A stretch of DNA of 64,000 nucleotides from Candidatus Poribacteria bacterium. GTDB taxonomy: Bacteria > Poribacteria > WGA-4E > GCA-2687025. The stretch covers positions 97,362-161,361 of the forward strand of contig BPJZ01000003.1 of NCBI GenBank assembly GCA_026004875.1, written 5' to 3'. The notes under the pieces were generated by a model. The model was not told where the DNA came from. It was given only the letters and a program-made list of their open reading frames with translations, and searched no databases. Positions 19,610 through 28,613 of this stretch are shown here, piece by piece (the first letter of the stretch is position 1; every line of letters begins with the position of its first letter). The translations under genes and the position numbers were made by a program.

Positions 19610-20130
19610 ATGAGCCTTCGCAAGAACCTTGTCCACCTGCGTCATCTCCCGCAAGCGCTGAGATTCGATGATCAAAGTGTCGTGGAAGCCGGTATTACTT
19701 TTTCTTCGAGATCGTCTAGTTGTTTATCGGGAAGCTTTGGGGTGGGGCCATTCCGCTCGCTGGAGCGGACCAGTATGTCCTCTTCGGAGTTGACATCTCT
19801 GGGTATTCCCAGCCTGGAGAGCTTCGCCCCTGTAGCGCGCTCCGAGGATGGGCTTTCCATCACTGCAGTGATCACCAGGAGTTTCGCCCTCAGTCTGGTT
19901 GGAACATTATCGACGCAGGGGCTAACATCGGAGTTTTTTCTCTCCTCTGTGCTAACCGGATGAAATACGGCCGGATACTTTCGGTTGAGCCTAACCCAGA
20001 GGTGTTGCCCTACCTGGTAAAGAATCTAAGTGTGAATCGTTCCTCAGGGGGAATCGCTGAAGTTGTGCCAGTCCATGCGGCATTATCAGACCATTCGGGA
20101 ACTGTCAATATTATCGTCCCCAATGTCGAC
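19610..20130 (+). pseudogene. FkbM-family methyltransferase fragment
   Basis: The start region reads MSLRKNLVHLRHLPQALRF. After frame changes the SAM-binding core appears: NIIDAGANIGVFSLLCANR, SVEPNPEVLPYLVKNL and VPVHAALSDHSGTVNII. These match the first half of the FkbM methyltransferase domain, enzymes that O-methylate polysaccharides or antibiotics. The second half is absent: near 20120-20135 the sequence passes directly into the 3' part of galE on the other strand. Both partners are truncated at this join, so the site looks like a rearrangement or an assembly chimera. Confidence 0.6.
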
Positions 20131-20924
20131 CACTGCCGAGGTTGTAGACCGATTGCGGTCGTTCTTGAATCGCGTTTTCCAGTGCGAGAATGTGGGCTGC
20201 AGCGATGTCCAGAACGTGAACGAAATCCCGGATGCAGGTACCGTCTGGAGTTGGATAGTCCGATTTCCGTGAGACATATAGCCGTTCCGGTCTTTCCAAC
20301 CAGCACGTCTCAGCGCTGCATGGGATTAGGTGCGCTCTCGTTCCGATGGGCCTCTCCCCGTGTCTCTGATGCTCCTGCCGCATTGAAGTATCGGAATACG
20401 CATTGATATCGTATGTCCGTATGCGCTGGAATACCATCGGAGTATCCGCTCGTATAATCCACTTCGACTCTCCATAGGCGTTGATGGGGTCGGTTGGATG
20501 CTCTTCGTCGATTGGGTACGTACCGTGGCTCCCCATAGACGGCTGCTGTTGAGGAGAACACCATTATCTGAGCACCCAAATCGGCGCCATTACTTCCGAG
20601 AAGGGTGATTCCTTTTTGCACATTCGTTCTGGAAGAATAGCGTCCTGGATCGCTCATTGATCGAGCAACTGGTTGCTTCAGCGGCAAAATGCATCACTGC
20701 GTCTGGAGGATGCCGGTGGAATATATTTTCTAATACTTCCTGGAGTATTTTAGGATCTCCATAATCTGACCTTCGTAAAATGGTATGTGTTGGTATCTAC
20801 AGCATTCTCTATTCCCTTCTTGCAAGTTATCTATGACGATCGGATCGTGTCCTACTGGTTGCATTAGCTGCTCAACGACTATACTTCCGATGTATCCGGC
20901 ACCGCCGGTCACTAGGACTCGCAT
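20131..20924 (-). pseudogene. galE: UDP-glucose 4-epimerase (galE), C-terminally truncated and frame-broken
   Basis: Starts MRVLVTGGAGYIGSIVVEQL, the NAD-binding Rossmann motif. Continuing through frame changes: NVQKGITLLGSN, FSSTAAVYGEP (catalytic Ser/Thr region), NAYGESK (the YxxxK catalytic pair), FRYFNAAGASETRGE, DYPTPDGTCIRDFVHVLD and AAAHILALENAI, ending at VYNLGSG. About 70 C-terminal residues that normally follow are missing where the gene joins the FkbM fragment. It would supply UDP-galactose for surface polysaccharide if intact elsewhere in the population. Confidence 0.7.
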
Positions 20925-20939
20925 AATGGGTATCACCAA

Positions 20940-22363
20940 CTGGCGTCCGGAGGTTATACTGCACCTTCCCGCACTCACTACCTTCCAGATTGTCTTTACC
21001 TAGGATGACTCGTATCTAGCCACACATTGACGCATCGCGAAGCGTGAGACATGCGTCCATGATTAGCGCACGTTCCGTTGTAACTCCACCTCTTGTCTTC
21101 CATTTACTTGCCACAATCCGTGTATCCCTGGAAGCACTGAAGAAAGATCTCTTTTCGCTAATCCAGGTACTGTGCAGTTTCGAACCTCATCGGATCTCGT
21201 AGGTCCCACCAGACTCATTTGTCCTAGAAGCACATTGATCAGTTGTGGGAAGTTCATCAAGCTAGTACGTCGAATCATTGATCCTACTTTAGTCTGCGTG
21301 GATCGTCTCAAGCTTAAATTTTTCTCGAAACTGCACTCGTCAGATCGGGCTTCGAGCCAGAATCTCTTCTGCATCAGGTCGCATCGATCGGAATTTGAAC
21401 GCGTCGAACTCCCTACCGTTACGTCCAACAACCGGCGTCGGTAATCACCGGCCCCCCGTCCTCCAGCTTGATCAGCGCTCCAACGATCAGGTAGGCCAAC
21501 CCCAGAATCGGCATGCCGACCAGTGCCCCCACGATGTCCATCGTCCGCTTGAGGAATCGCTGAAACGGGCTAGAGGCAAGTGGGCTCTTCCACTCGGACC
21601 ATAACGGCATCCCTAGAAACTCGTCCGCAACACATCCCCTGGGCGCTAGCAGCCGTTCGGAGAACAACGCCACCGAAGTCCCGCGCTGATGGGCCACTTC
21701 GATCAGCTCCTCCACCTCCCGAAAGGAGAGCGGTCCTGGAGCAAGAATCACCCGCCGGATCGTCTGGTCTTGGTCCAGCCGCTCAGCCAGCTCCTTGGCC
21801 AGTCGCTCGCCGACACGCTCCTGCGGCCACTCGGGAACCCGAACCACCTGAAACTGAAAGCGCGGGTAACGCTGAATCGTGTACAGCTCCTGAACCGCTT
21901 GGGCGCTTTCTTCGGTGCCAACAATGAGGGCCTTCTCCTGTCCGCGCCCACGCTTCCAGCGCTCAATGAAGACCTGCCGGAAGAGCAACCGGAGCGAAAC
22001 CAACGCCGTAGTCCCTGCTAAAAAGCCGCCGCCCCACGCCAACAAGCTCCGGAACGACTCGACTGCTCCGTCACCGGCAAACAGCGCCATGATCACAAAC
22101 GCCCAGAAGACCGACTTCGTTCCGGCTTCTAGGACGCGCTCGCTGCGAAGCTCAAAGAACCGTCCATAGGTCCCCCAGCGGTGCAACAGCAAAAGAAGAG
22201 CTAAGCAGGAGGCCGCGCCGGCCCGCCAGAGGTCCCAGGAGAGCGGAAAAACGTTCCCGCCTAGGAACGCCGCCACTGCCCATCCGCACCCGAACCCCAC
22301 TAGGTCCAGGGCGATCAGCACCCACGGAAGGTAAAACCGCGACGACTTCCAAGAGCGATCCAT
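20940..22363 (-). CDS. Polyprenyl-phosphate sugar-1-phosphate transferase (WbaP/WcaJ type), 3' half frame-broken
   Basis: This initiating transferase moves a sugar-1-phosphate from UDP-sugar onto undecaprenyl phosphate to start a surface polysaccharide. The 5' part (to about 21430) is intact: several N-terminal membrane segments, a CoA-binding-like domain (KALIVGTEESAQAVQELY) and the start of the catalytic domain (RTMDIVGALVGMPILGLAYL). The 3' part in the AT-richer island still shows GRNGREFDAFKFRSMRPD, VGSMIRRTSL, FPQLINVLLGQMSLVGPT and LPGIHGLWQVNGRQEV, but only across several frame changes. Its end near 20940 is estimated. The composition changes inside this one gene. Confidence 0.72.
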
Positions 22364-22681
22364 CGGCGAAGCACTCCGAACGAATTTCTCCCGCTCTTAA
22401 ACACCTAGGGACCGCGTCCGAGATTACAACGAGCACCCCCGAGCGATGTTCGACGAACCAAATCTCACGCCCTTTACTTTATCGCCGTGAGCTCCCCTGG
22501 GCAAGGACATTTTCCCACAGGGGCTTCTGGGATAGTGTAGCCACCATTGCCCCATAAGAGGACGCTGTAATTGCTCGACGCCGGGCCGCGTTTTACACTT
22601 ATCGCTAAGAATTGCCTTTGAGGGCAGAGGTTCACGGCTGACGCTTGTCCAGAGGTTCAAAGCACGGGAGCCGTTAATTCC
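22364..22681. other. 318-base divergent intergenic region
   Basis: No coding potential recognised. It carries a hairpin-like CCCCTG...CAGGGG around 22496-22526 and the candidate promoter listed separately. It separates the sugar transferase (minus) from the EnvC-like gene (plus) and probably holds promoters for both. Confidence 0.5.
22571..22599 (+). promoter_or_regulatory. Candidate sigma70-type promoter for the EnvC-like operon
   Basis: TTGCTC (22571-22576), 17-base spacer, TACACT (22594-22599), about 80 bases upstream of the start codon. The same -10 hexamer and spacing occur upstream of trpS. Consensus match only. Confidence 0.4.
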
Positions 22682-23884
22682 ATGGGCGCAAAATCTGCGC
22701 GCCGGTTGAGAGGGGTCTTCCTCTGTTGTCTGCTCGGCTGGGCGGCGTGGATACTGTTGGTTTCCTCTCCCGCGGTCGCCGATCCTTCCCTTTCGGAGGC
22801 GGAACGACGCCGAGCGGAACAGCTCAAGCGCCGGCAGGAGGCCGAGGCCCAGCGGCTTCAGATGCTCTCTCAGGAGAAGAGCCTGCTGGAGTTCCTCGAT
22901 CGGATCGAAGGGCGAATTGAGCGGCTCCAGCGGAGCATCCAGGCGACCCAGCGGCGCATCCAAGAGCTGGAGGCCAACATTCAAAGCCTGATCGTCGAGA
23001 TCGCCCGGCTGACCGTCCAACAGGACGCTCGAAAGGAGCTGGTCGCCAAGCGGCTTCGCGCGCTTTATCAGCTGAACTACCTGAACGGCGACGGGATGCT
23101 CCTGTTCGCCCTGAGCGCCGATAACGTCTCCGACCTGCTCGTTCGGCTGGAGTACGTCACCCGAATTCGCAAGAAGGACAACGAAATTCTGGAGCGCTAC
23201 CGGGCAGACGAGGAGCGACTTCGGCTCCATAAGGCGCAGTTAGAGCAAGAGCGCCGTCGGCTGGACGAGCAGCGAATTGCTCTGGAGACGGAACAGAACC
23301 GACTGGCTGCCGAGCGCGCCGAGCGAGCCGCCGTTTTGGCCACCATCCGAAAGAATCGCCAGCTCCAGGAGCGGTTGATCCGAGAGCTGGATGCCTCGAT
23401 CCGTCAGCTCACCGAGCTGATCCGGCGTTTGGAGCAACAGCGACAGCAACAGGAGACCCTCGGGCCGCCCCAGGCCCAAGTCATCGGGACGACGAAAGGA
23501 GCAACGCTGGCCGCCGTTCGGTTGGGGAACCTCCCCTGGCCGGTGGAGGGGGAAATCCTCACGAACGTCAGCCCCGCGCTAGAAGGGATCACCATCCGGG
23601 CGCCGGAGGGCACGCCGGTGCGCGCCGTTTTGGCCGGCACGGTGGAATACGCCGACCGCTTTAACGGCTTAGGGTTTGGAAACCTGATCGTCCTCAACCA
23701 CGGCGATGGCGTTCGGACCTTCTATGCGCACCTGTCCGAGTTTCTCGTTCAGCCGGGCGATCGGGTGGAGCAAGGGCAGCCGATCGGAAAGGTCGGCAGC
23801 ACCGGTTCTCTGGTCGGATCGGCGCTCTACTTTGAGATGCGTGAGCAGTTCGAGGTGATCAACTTCCGGAGCGTTGCCCGCTAG
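22682..23884 (+). CDS. EnvC/NlpD-like LytM-domain protein (likely amidase activator)
   Basis: A 400-residue periplasmic protein: a signal peptide (GVFLCCLLGWAAWILLV), long coiled coil (about residues 35-255, Arg/Glu/Gln-rich) and C-terminal M23/LytM fold (RAPEGTPVRAVLAGTVEYAD, LIVLNHGDGVRTFYAHLSEF, GSALYFEMRE). Two zinc ligands of active M23 peptidases are lost: the first His/Asp region reads ALEGITIR and the final HxH reads LYFE. EnvC has the same pattern and activates cell-wall amidases instead of cutting peptidoglycan itself. It precedes an S41 protease by 36 bases, a common bacterial pairing. Confidence 0.88.
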   Translation: MGAKSARRLRGVFLCCLLGWAAWILLVSSPAVADPSLSEAERRRAEQLKRRQEAEAQRLQMLSQEKSLLEFLDRIEGRIERLQRSIQATQRRIQELEANIQSLIVEIARLTVQQDARKELVAKRLRALYQLNYLNGDGMLLFALSADNVSDLLVRLEYVTRIRKKDNEILERYRADEERLRLHKAQLEQERRRLDEQRIALETEQNRLAAERAERAAVLATIRKNRQLQERLIRELDASIRQLTELIRRLEQQRQQQETLGPPQAQVIGTTKGATLAAVRLGNLPWPVEGEILTNVSPALEGITIRAPEGTPVRAVLAGTVEYADRFNGLGFGNLIVLNHGDGVRTFYAHLSEFLVQPGDRVEQGQPIGKVGSTGSLVGSALYFEMREQFEVINFRSVAR

Positions 23885-23920
23885 CTCGCCGGTCAAGAAA
23901 GAAGAGGAGAAGGAATCGCC

Positions 23921-25384
23921 GTGAAACGCAGATTTTCAGCGCTTCTCCTAGCCGTTGCCTTGGGATGGATGGGGACGGTTGGCGCCGTCTGGGGACAGGA
24001 GGCGCCCTCGCCTCCGGTGCCGCCTGCGGCCGCCCCTATGGAAGAGGAGGACCTCCTCAAACAACTAGGGATTCTCGCCGAAGTTCTAGCCCGGATCAAA
24101 CAGCATCATTACGATCAGCCGGGGACGGAGCAGCTGATTCAAGGGGCGATCCGAGGGATGCTCCGCACTCTGGATCCGTACAGCCAGTTCTACGACGCGG
24201 AGGCCTACCAGGACCTTCAGGCGACCACGTCGGGCAAGTTCGGGGGACTGGGAATGGAGGTCGGCATGCGAGACGGCCAGTTGACCGTCATCGCCCCCAT
24301 CGAGGACACACCGGCCTATCGGGCGGGCATCCAGTCTGGAGACCGGATCGTCCAGATTGACGGCGAGTCCACAGCGGAGATGAGCCTTGACGACGCCGTC
24401 AAGCGGATGCGCGGTGAGCCGGGCACTCAAGTGACCTTGACCCTCCTTCGCGAGGGGATGGAGAAGCCGATCGTGCTGACGATCACTCGGGACATCATCA
24501 CCATTCGATCGGTCAAGTTCTATCAGTTGGACGGGGTGGGATATATTCGGCTAAGCGGGTTTATGGAACCGACCCCCGAAGGGGTTGGCGAAGCGATTCA
24601 GGCGCTGAGCGCTGCTGGAGTCGAGGGATTGATCCTGGATCTGCGCAGCAACCCGGGCGGGCTCTTGAGCGCCGCTGTCGAGGTGGTCAGCTACTTCCTG
24701 AACGAAGGCGATCTGGTGGTCTATACCCAGGGGCGAGGAGAGCGACAGGACTATACGGCCCTCCCTCAGGAGAACCGCACCAACCTTCCGCTTGTGGTGC
24801 TGGTGAACCGGGGAAGCGCCAGCGCCTCGGAGATCGTCGCCGGAGCGCTCCAGGCGCACCGTCGCGCGCTCATCCTTGGAACTCAGACCTTCGGAAAGGC
24901 CTCCGTTCAGAAGATCTTCCCCCTCCGGGAAGGGGACGAGCTCGCAGCGGTGAAGCTGACCGTTTATCATTACTACACGCCGGACGGTCGAGACATCCAT
25001 GGTGTGGGCATTCAGCCCGACGTGGAGCTGACGCCGCGCGGGCCGTTGGAGACCCGAATGTGGCAACGGGCTCGCTCCAGCGAGGCGATGAAGCGCTTTC
25101 TCCACGATGCCCCGGAGGATGTTCTAGCCCAGCTCAGCAAGCTGGACCCGGACGACGCGACCCATCCGCTGCGGCGAAGTTATGAGACGCTCGTGGACGA
25201 GCTGGAGCAGGAGGGGATCGTCCTAAGCGCGGAGCTGCTCGACTACGCAATCGCCCGCGAAACGCTCAACGAGGTGGACGACTACGAGTACGACCCATGG
25301 ATTCGCGCGGCGCGGCAGTACCTTGCGGCCTTTGCCACCTTTGAACAGATGCGCCGCACCTTACAGAAAAACACGAATCCCTAA
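23921..25384 (+). CDS. ctpA: S41 family C-terminal processing peptidase
   Basis: A 487-residue secreted protease: signal peptide (LLLAVALGWMGTVGAVWGQ), PDZ domain (about 95-190, GGLGMEVG to REGMEKPIVLTI) and S41 catalytic domain. The Ser/Lys dyad is Ser301 in GSASASEI and Lys326 in TFGKASVQ, 25 residues apart as in D1 protease. It uses a GTG start after GAGAAGGAAT. These enzymes trim C-termini of periplasmic and cell-wall proteins, and CtpA-type proteases often regulate peptidoglycan hydrolases, which fits the upstream EnvC-like gene. Confidence 0.95.
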   Translation: MKRRFSALLLAVALGWMGTVGAVWGQEAPSPPVPPAAAPMEEEDLLKQLGILAEVLARIKQHHYDQPGTEQLIQGAIRGMLRTLDPYSQFYDAEAYQDLQATTSGKFGGLGMEVGMRDGQLTVIAPIEDTPAYRAGIQSGDRIVQIDGESTAEMSLDDAVKRMRGEPGTQVTLTLLREGMEKPIVLTITRDIITIRSVKFYQLDGVGYIRLSGFMEPTPEGVGEAIQALSAAGVEGLILDLRSNPGGLLSAAVEVVSYFLNEGDLVVYTQGRGERQDYTALPQENRTNLPLVVLVNRGSASASEIVAGALQAHRRALILGTQTFGKASVQKIFPLREGDELAAVKLTVYHYYTPDGRDIHGVGIQPDVELTPRGPLETRMWQRARSSEAMKRFLHDAPEDVLAQLSKLDPDDATHPLRRSYETLVDELEQEGIVLSAELLDYAIARETLNEVDDYEYDPWIRAARQYLAAFATFEQMRRTLQKNTNP

Positions 25385-25429
25385 ACTCCCTGACGGCCCC
25401 TGAGAGGACTCGAGAGCTGAGGGCTTTCG

Positions 25430-27124
25430 ATGGGACAGGATGCTCCCCAGCGACGTGCAACCTCCGCCGCCTTCACCCTCTGGGCGGGCGTGTGGCTGGT
25501 GCTCCTGCTGGGAAACGTCTATCTCTACACAGCAGCAGGCCGAGAGGCTGACCCTTCCTTTCTTCTCGCCGTTCTGGGGGTAGGGCTGGCTGGGCTATGT
25601 CTTTTTATCGGCTTCCAGCTGAGCGGGTGGCTTCTGGGTACGCTCTGGTTGGGCGCGGTCGGCACGGGGATCGTCTACGCCGCGGTGCGCGTTCCGGCGG
25701 AGTACGCCTCGGCTTTTGGTGCGGCGTTGCTGCTGGTTTCCGGCGCGGCGATCCGCGCCGTCCGGAGGCTGGTCGTTCGGCTAGAGCGACAACGGGCCGA
25801 CCTGGCACACCTGGACACCGTTCAGCAGGAGATCCAAAAGCGGCTCCAGGAACTGACCGCGCTCTTTGAGGTCGGGCAGCGAGTGGCCGCCACGTTCGAT
25901 CTGGAGCGACTCTTTCAAGATACGATGGCAATCGTTGCTCGACACCTGCGCATGTACCGCGGAACGTTGGCCCTCTACGACCCACAGGCTCAGGAGGTGC
26001 GGGTGAAGTACGCCTACGGCCTCCGGCCTGAAGAGATCGCCCACGGCCGCTATCGGCTTGGGGAGGGGATCTACGGAACGGTGATCGCTACCGGCGAGCC
26101 GATGGCCGTCCCCAACCTGGGCGATGAGCCGATCTTCCTTCGTCGCTCCGATCCAGCGACGCTGGAGCGGGAGACCCGGTCGGTGGCGATCCTCTGTGTT
26201 CCGATCCGGATGGAGGGGACGACGGTGGGCGTTCTGAGCGTAGACCGGGCACCGGTGGACCAGCGGACCCTGGGGGACGATCTGCACTTTTTAACGATTC
26301 TCGCTTCGACGCTGGCCCAGGCGCTGAAGATCCAGCAGATGATCGAAGCGGCCGTGGAGCACGAGCGGTTCGCGGTCCTGGGGCGGGTGGCCCAGAGCGT
26401 CGCTCATGAGGTGCGAAACCCCCTTGGGGGCATCCGGGGGGCAGCCCAGCTCCTCCAGTTGCAGTTGCAGAACCTCTCCCGTGAGCTTCCCGACCGGGTC
26501 GAGGTGGCCGAGACGCTTCAGGAGGCCTACGAGTACACTCGGATCATCGTCCAAGAGGTGGACCGGCTCAACCGAGTGGTGGAGGGGCTCCTTCGGGCTC
26601 GAAGCGCCGAGACGATTCGACGACGGCCCTGTTCGCTGGTCAGCATTCTGGAGGACGTGTTGGTCCTGATCCGCAAGGAGGCGGAGCAGATCGGAGTTGA
26701 GATCATCGCTGAGTTTCAGACCCAGGAGGGGTGCCTTTTGGCCGACCCGGACGCTTTGACGCAGGTGTTCTTGAACCTATTCCAGAACGCCCTCGAGGCA
26801 ATGCCGGAGGGGGGCAAGGTCCACGTGGTCGTTCGGGAGGTGGCCGACCCTGCTGGGGGTCGTGATCGATTTGAGATCGAGGTACGAGACACCGGACCGG
26901 GAATTCCGCCAGAAAGCCGTTCCCGCATCTTCGATCCGCTGTACACTACTAAACAGAAGGGAACAGGCGTCGGACTGGCGCTCTCCAAGCGCCTGGTCGA
27001 GGCCCACGAGGGTTATATCGAGGTCTCGGACAACCGGCCGCGCGGAGCGGTCTTCACCGTAGTCCTGCCCAAGGCCCTGCCGGAGGGAGATCGTAAGGGC
27101 CAGGCAGTGGCTGCTCGGAAGTAG
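25430..27124 (+). CDS. Membrane GAF-domain sensor histidine kinase (NtrB-like)
   Basis: A 564-residue kinase. About four N-terminal membrane segments (residues 12-105) are followed by a coiled linker, GAF domain (about 140-300, including GEGIYGTVIATGEPMAVPNL) and HisKA with His326 in VAHEVRNPLGG. HATPase_c shows the N box LFQNALEAMPEGG, G1 VRDTGPGIP and G2 GTGVGLALSKRLVEAHEG. The kinase core is closest to NtrB/AtoS types that partner sigma54 activators, and exactly such a regulator follows 75 bases on. The signal sensed by the GAF domain is unknown. Confidence 0.92.
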   Translation: MGQDAPQRRATSAAFTLWAGVWLVLLLGNVYLYTAAGREADPSFLLAVLGVGLAGLCLFIGFQLSGWLLGTLWLGAVGTGIVYAAVRVPAEYASAFGAALLLVSGAAIRAVRRLVVRLERQRADLAHLDTVQQEIQKRLQELTALFEVGQRVAATFDLERLFQDTMAIVARHLRMYRGTLALYDPQAQEVRVKYAYGLRPEEIAHGRYRLGEGIYGTVIATGEPMAVPNLGDEPIFLRRSDPATLERETRSVAILCVPIRMEGTTVGVLSVDRAPVDQRTLGDDLHFLTILASTLAQALKIQQMIEAAVEHERFAVLGRVAQSVAHEVRNPLGGIRGAAQLLQLQLQNLSRELPDRVEVAETLQEAYEYTRIIVQEVDRLNRVVEGLLRARSAETIRRRPCSLVSILEDVLVLIRKEAEQIGVEIIAEFQTQEGCLLADPDALTQVFLNLFQNALEAMPEGGKVHVVVREVADPAGGRDRFEIEVRDTGPGIPPESRSRIFDPLYTTKQKGTGVGLALSKRLVEAHEGYIEVSDNRPRGAVFTVVLPKALPEGDRKGQAVAARK

Positions 27125-27199
27125 TACGGGAGGATGGGCGCTTTGTCGGTCGCATCGCCAAAGAGAGCCTCTACGCAATCGGTCGGAAGGAGCGAAGCG

Positions 27200-28613
27200 A
27201 TGAAAGCGCCCCGCATCCTCATCTGCGACGACGAACGGAACATCGGACTGATCCTGACCCGCGCGCTGCGACCGCTCGGCTACGACGCCGAGGCGGTGGA
27301 GACCTTCGCCCAGGCGCAAGAGCGCCTGGAGGCCGGCACGGTGGACGTCCTGTTTCTCGACATCTTCCTTCCTGACGCCAACGGCCTAGAGGAGCTTCCC
27401 CGACTTCGCCAGCGGTTTCCCCAAGTCCCCGTCGTCGTGTTGACCGCCCACGGAACGATGCGCACCGCCCTTGAGGCGATGAAACGGCACGCCTTTGAGT
27501 ACCTGACCAAGCCGTTCGACCTGGGGCAGGTTCGAGAGATCGCCGAACGGGCCGTTCTGGCCCGACAACAGGCGGTTCAGGCGGCGCAGAGCGACGCGCC
27601 CCAGCTCAACGGCGAGGAGATGATCGGCCACAGCCCGTTGATGCAAGAGGTCTTTAAGACGATCGGGCGAGTGGCCGAGAGCGAAGTGACCGTTCTGTTG
27701 CACGGGGGAGAGCGGTACCGGCAAGGAGTTGGTCGCCCGAGCGATTCACGCAAACAGCCATCGGGCCCAGGGGCCGTTTGTCGCCGTCAACTGTGCGGCC
27801 ATTCCGGAAGCGCTCTTGGAGAGCGAACTGTTCGGGCACGTCCGCGGGGCCTTTACCAACGCCGTCTCCGACCGCAAAGGCCGATTCGAACAGGCAGCCG
27901 GTGGCACCCTCTTTCTGGACGAGATCGGAGAGATGCCCCTGGACCTGCAGACTAAGCTCCTGCGCGTCCTTCAAGATCGGACGTTTCAGCCCCTGGGCTC
28001 CCCAGAAACCCGAACCGCCGACGTGCGGATCATCGCAGCGACCAACCGGGACCTGCAACGGGCCGTCGAGCTGGGCGAGTTTCGGGAGGACCTCTTCTAT
28101 CGGCTGAACGTCGTGACGATCACTCTGCCGCCCCTTCGCAAGCGCAAGGAAGACATCCCGGCGCTAGCCGAGTTCTTCGTCCGCAAGTATGCGGCCCAGT
28201 ACCGGCGAGAGCCCCCTCAGCTCTCCGAGGAGCTGATCCGCCGGCTGATGGAGTACCGTTGGCCGGGGAACGTCCGCGAGCTGGAGAACGTGATCCATCG
28301 AGCGGTGGTGATGGCCCGAGGTCCCGTCCTGACGCTGGACGATGTGCCCCTCCTCCAGCCGGAGCCGCCGACCGAGCGGCACGAGTCGGTCGAACGGTGG
28401 CTTCGCCATCTGGTCCGCCGCCATATCGAGGAGGATCGACGCGGCTCCCTTCACGAAGAGGTGCTCCAAGAGGTCGAGATTCCCTTGTTTCAGCTTGTCC
28501 TCGAAGAGACCGGCGGAAACAAAAGCCGTGCCGCGGAGATTCTCGGCATCAACCGCAATACGCTTCACGCCAAGATGAAGCGGTACCGGATGCTTGATGA
28601 GACGGAGGACTGA
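27200..28613 (+). CDS. NtrC-family sigma54-dependent response regulator
   Basis: Three parts: receiver domain with Asp54 ([10 protein letters not shown]) and acidic pocket CDDE; AAA+ domain with Walker A GESGTGKE (once corrected), [13 protein letters not shown] and Walker [13 protein letters not shown]; and a Fis-type helix-turn-helix ([23 protein letters not shown]). The start at 27200 follows AAGGAG. The G5 run at 27704-27708 carries one G too many and breaks the frame inside Walker A. The sigma54-contact loop reads GAFTNA where GAFTGA is canonical. It probably controls its own operon or surface genes in response to the upstream kinase. Confidence 0.92.

Larger units (their letters stand above)
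19532..21430. other. AT-richer glycan-synthesis island with dense frame breaks
   Basis: Base composition drops from about 60% to roughly 42-48% GC in the stretches I counted between 20.4 and 21.1 kb. It holds remnants of an FkbM-type methyltransferase, galE and the 3' half of a sugar transferase, each broken every 50-150 bases. Codon use also differs from neighbours. This could be a horizontally acquired, strain-variable polysaccharide locus covered by few reads, or a decaying island. Confidence 0.6.

Noticed and set aside
22424..22560. Coding extension or small gene in the divergent spacer
   Set aside because: Open frames here are antisense continuations from the EnvC-like gene without a ribosome site or family match.
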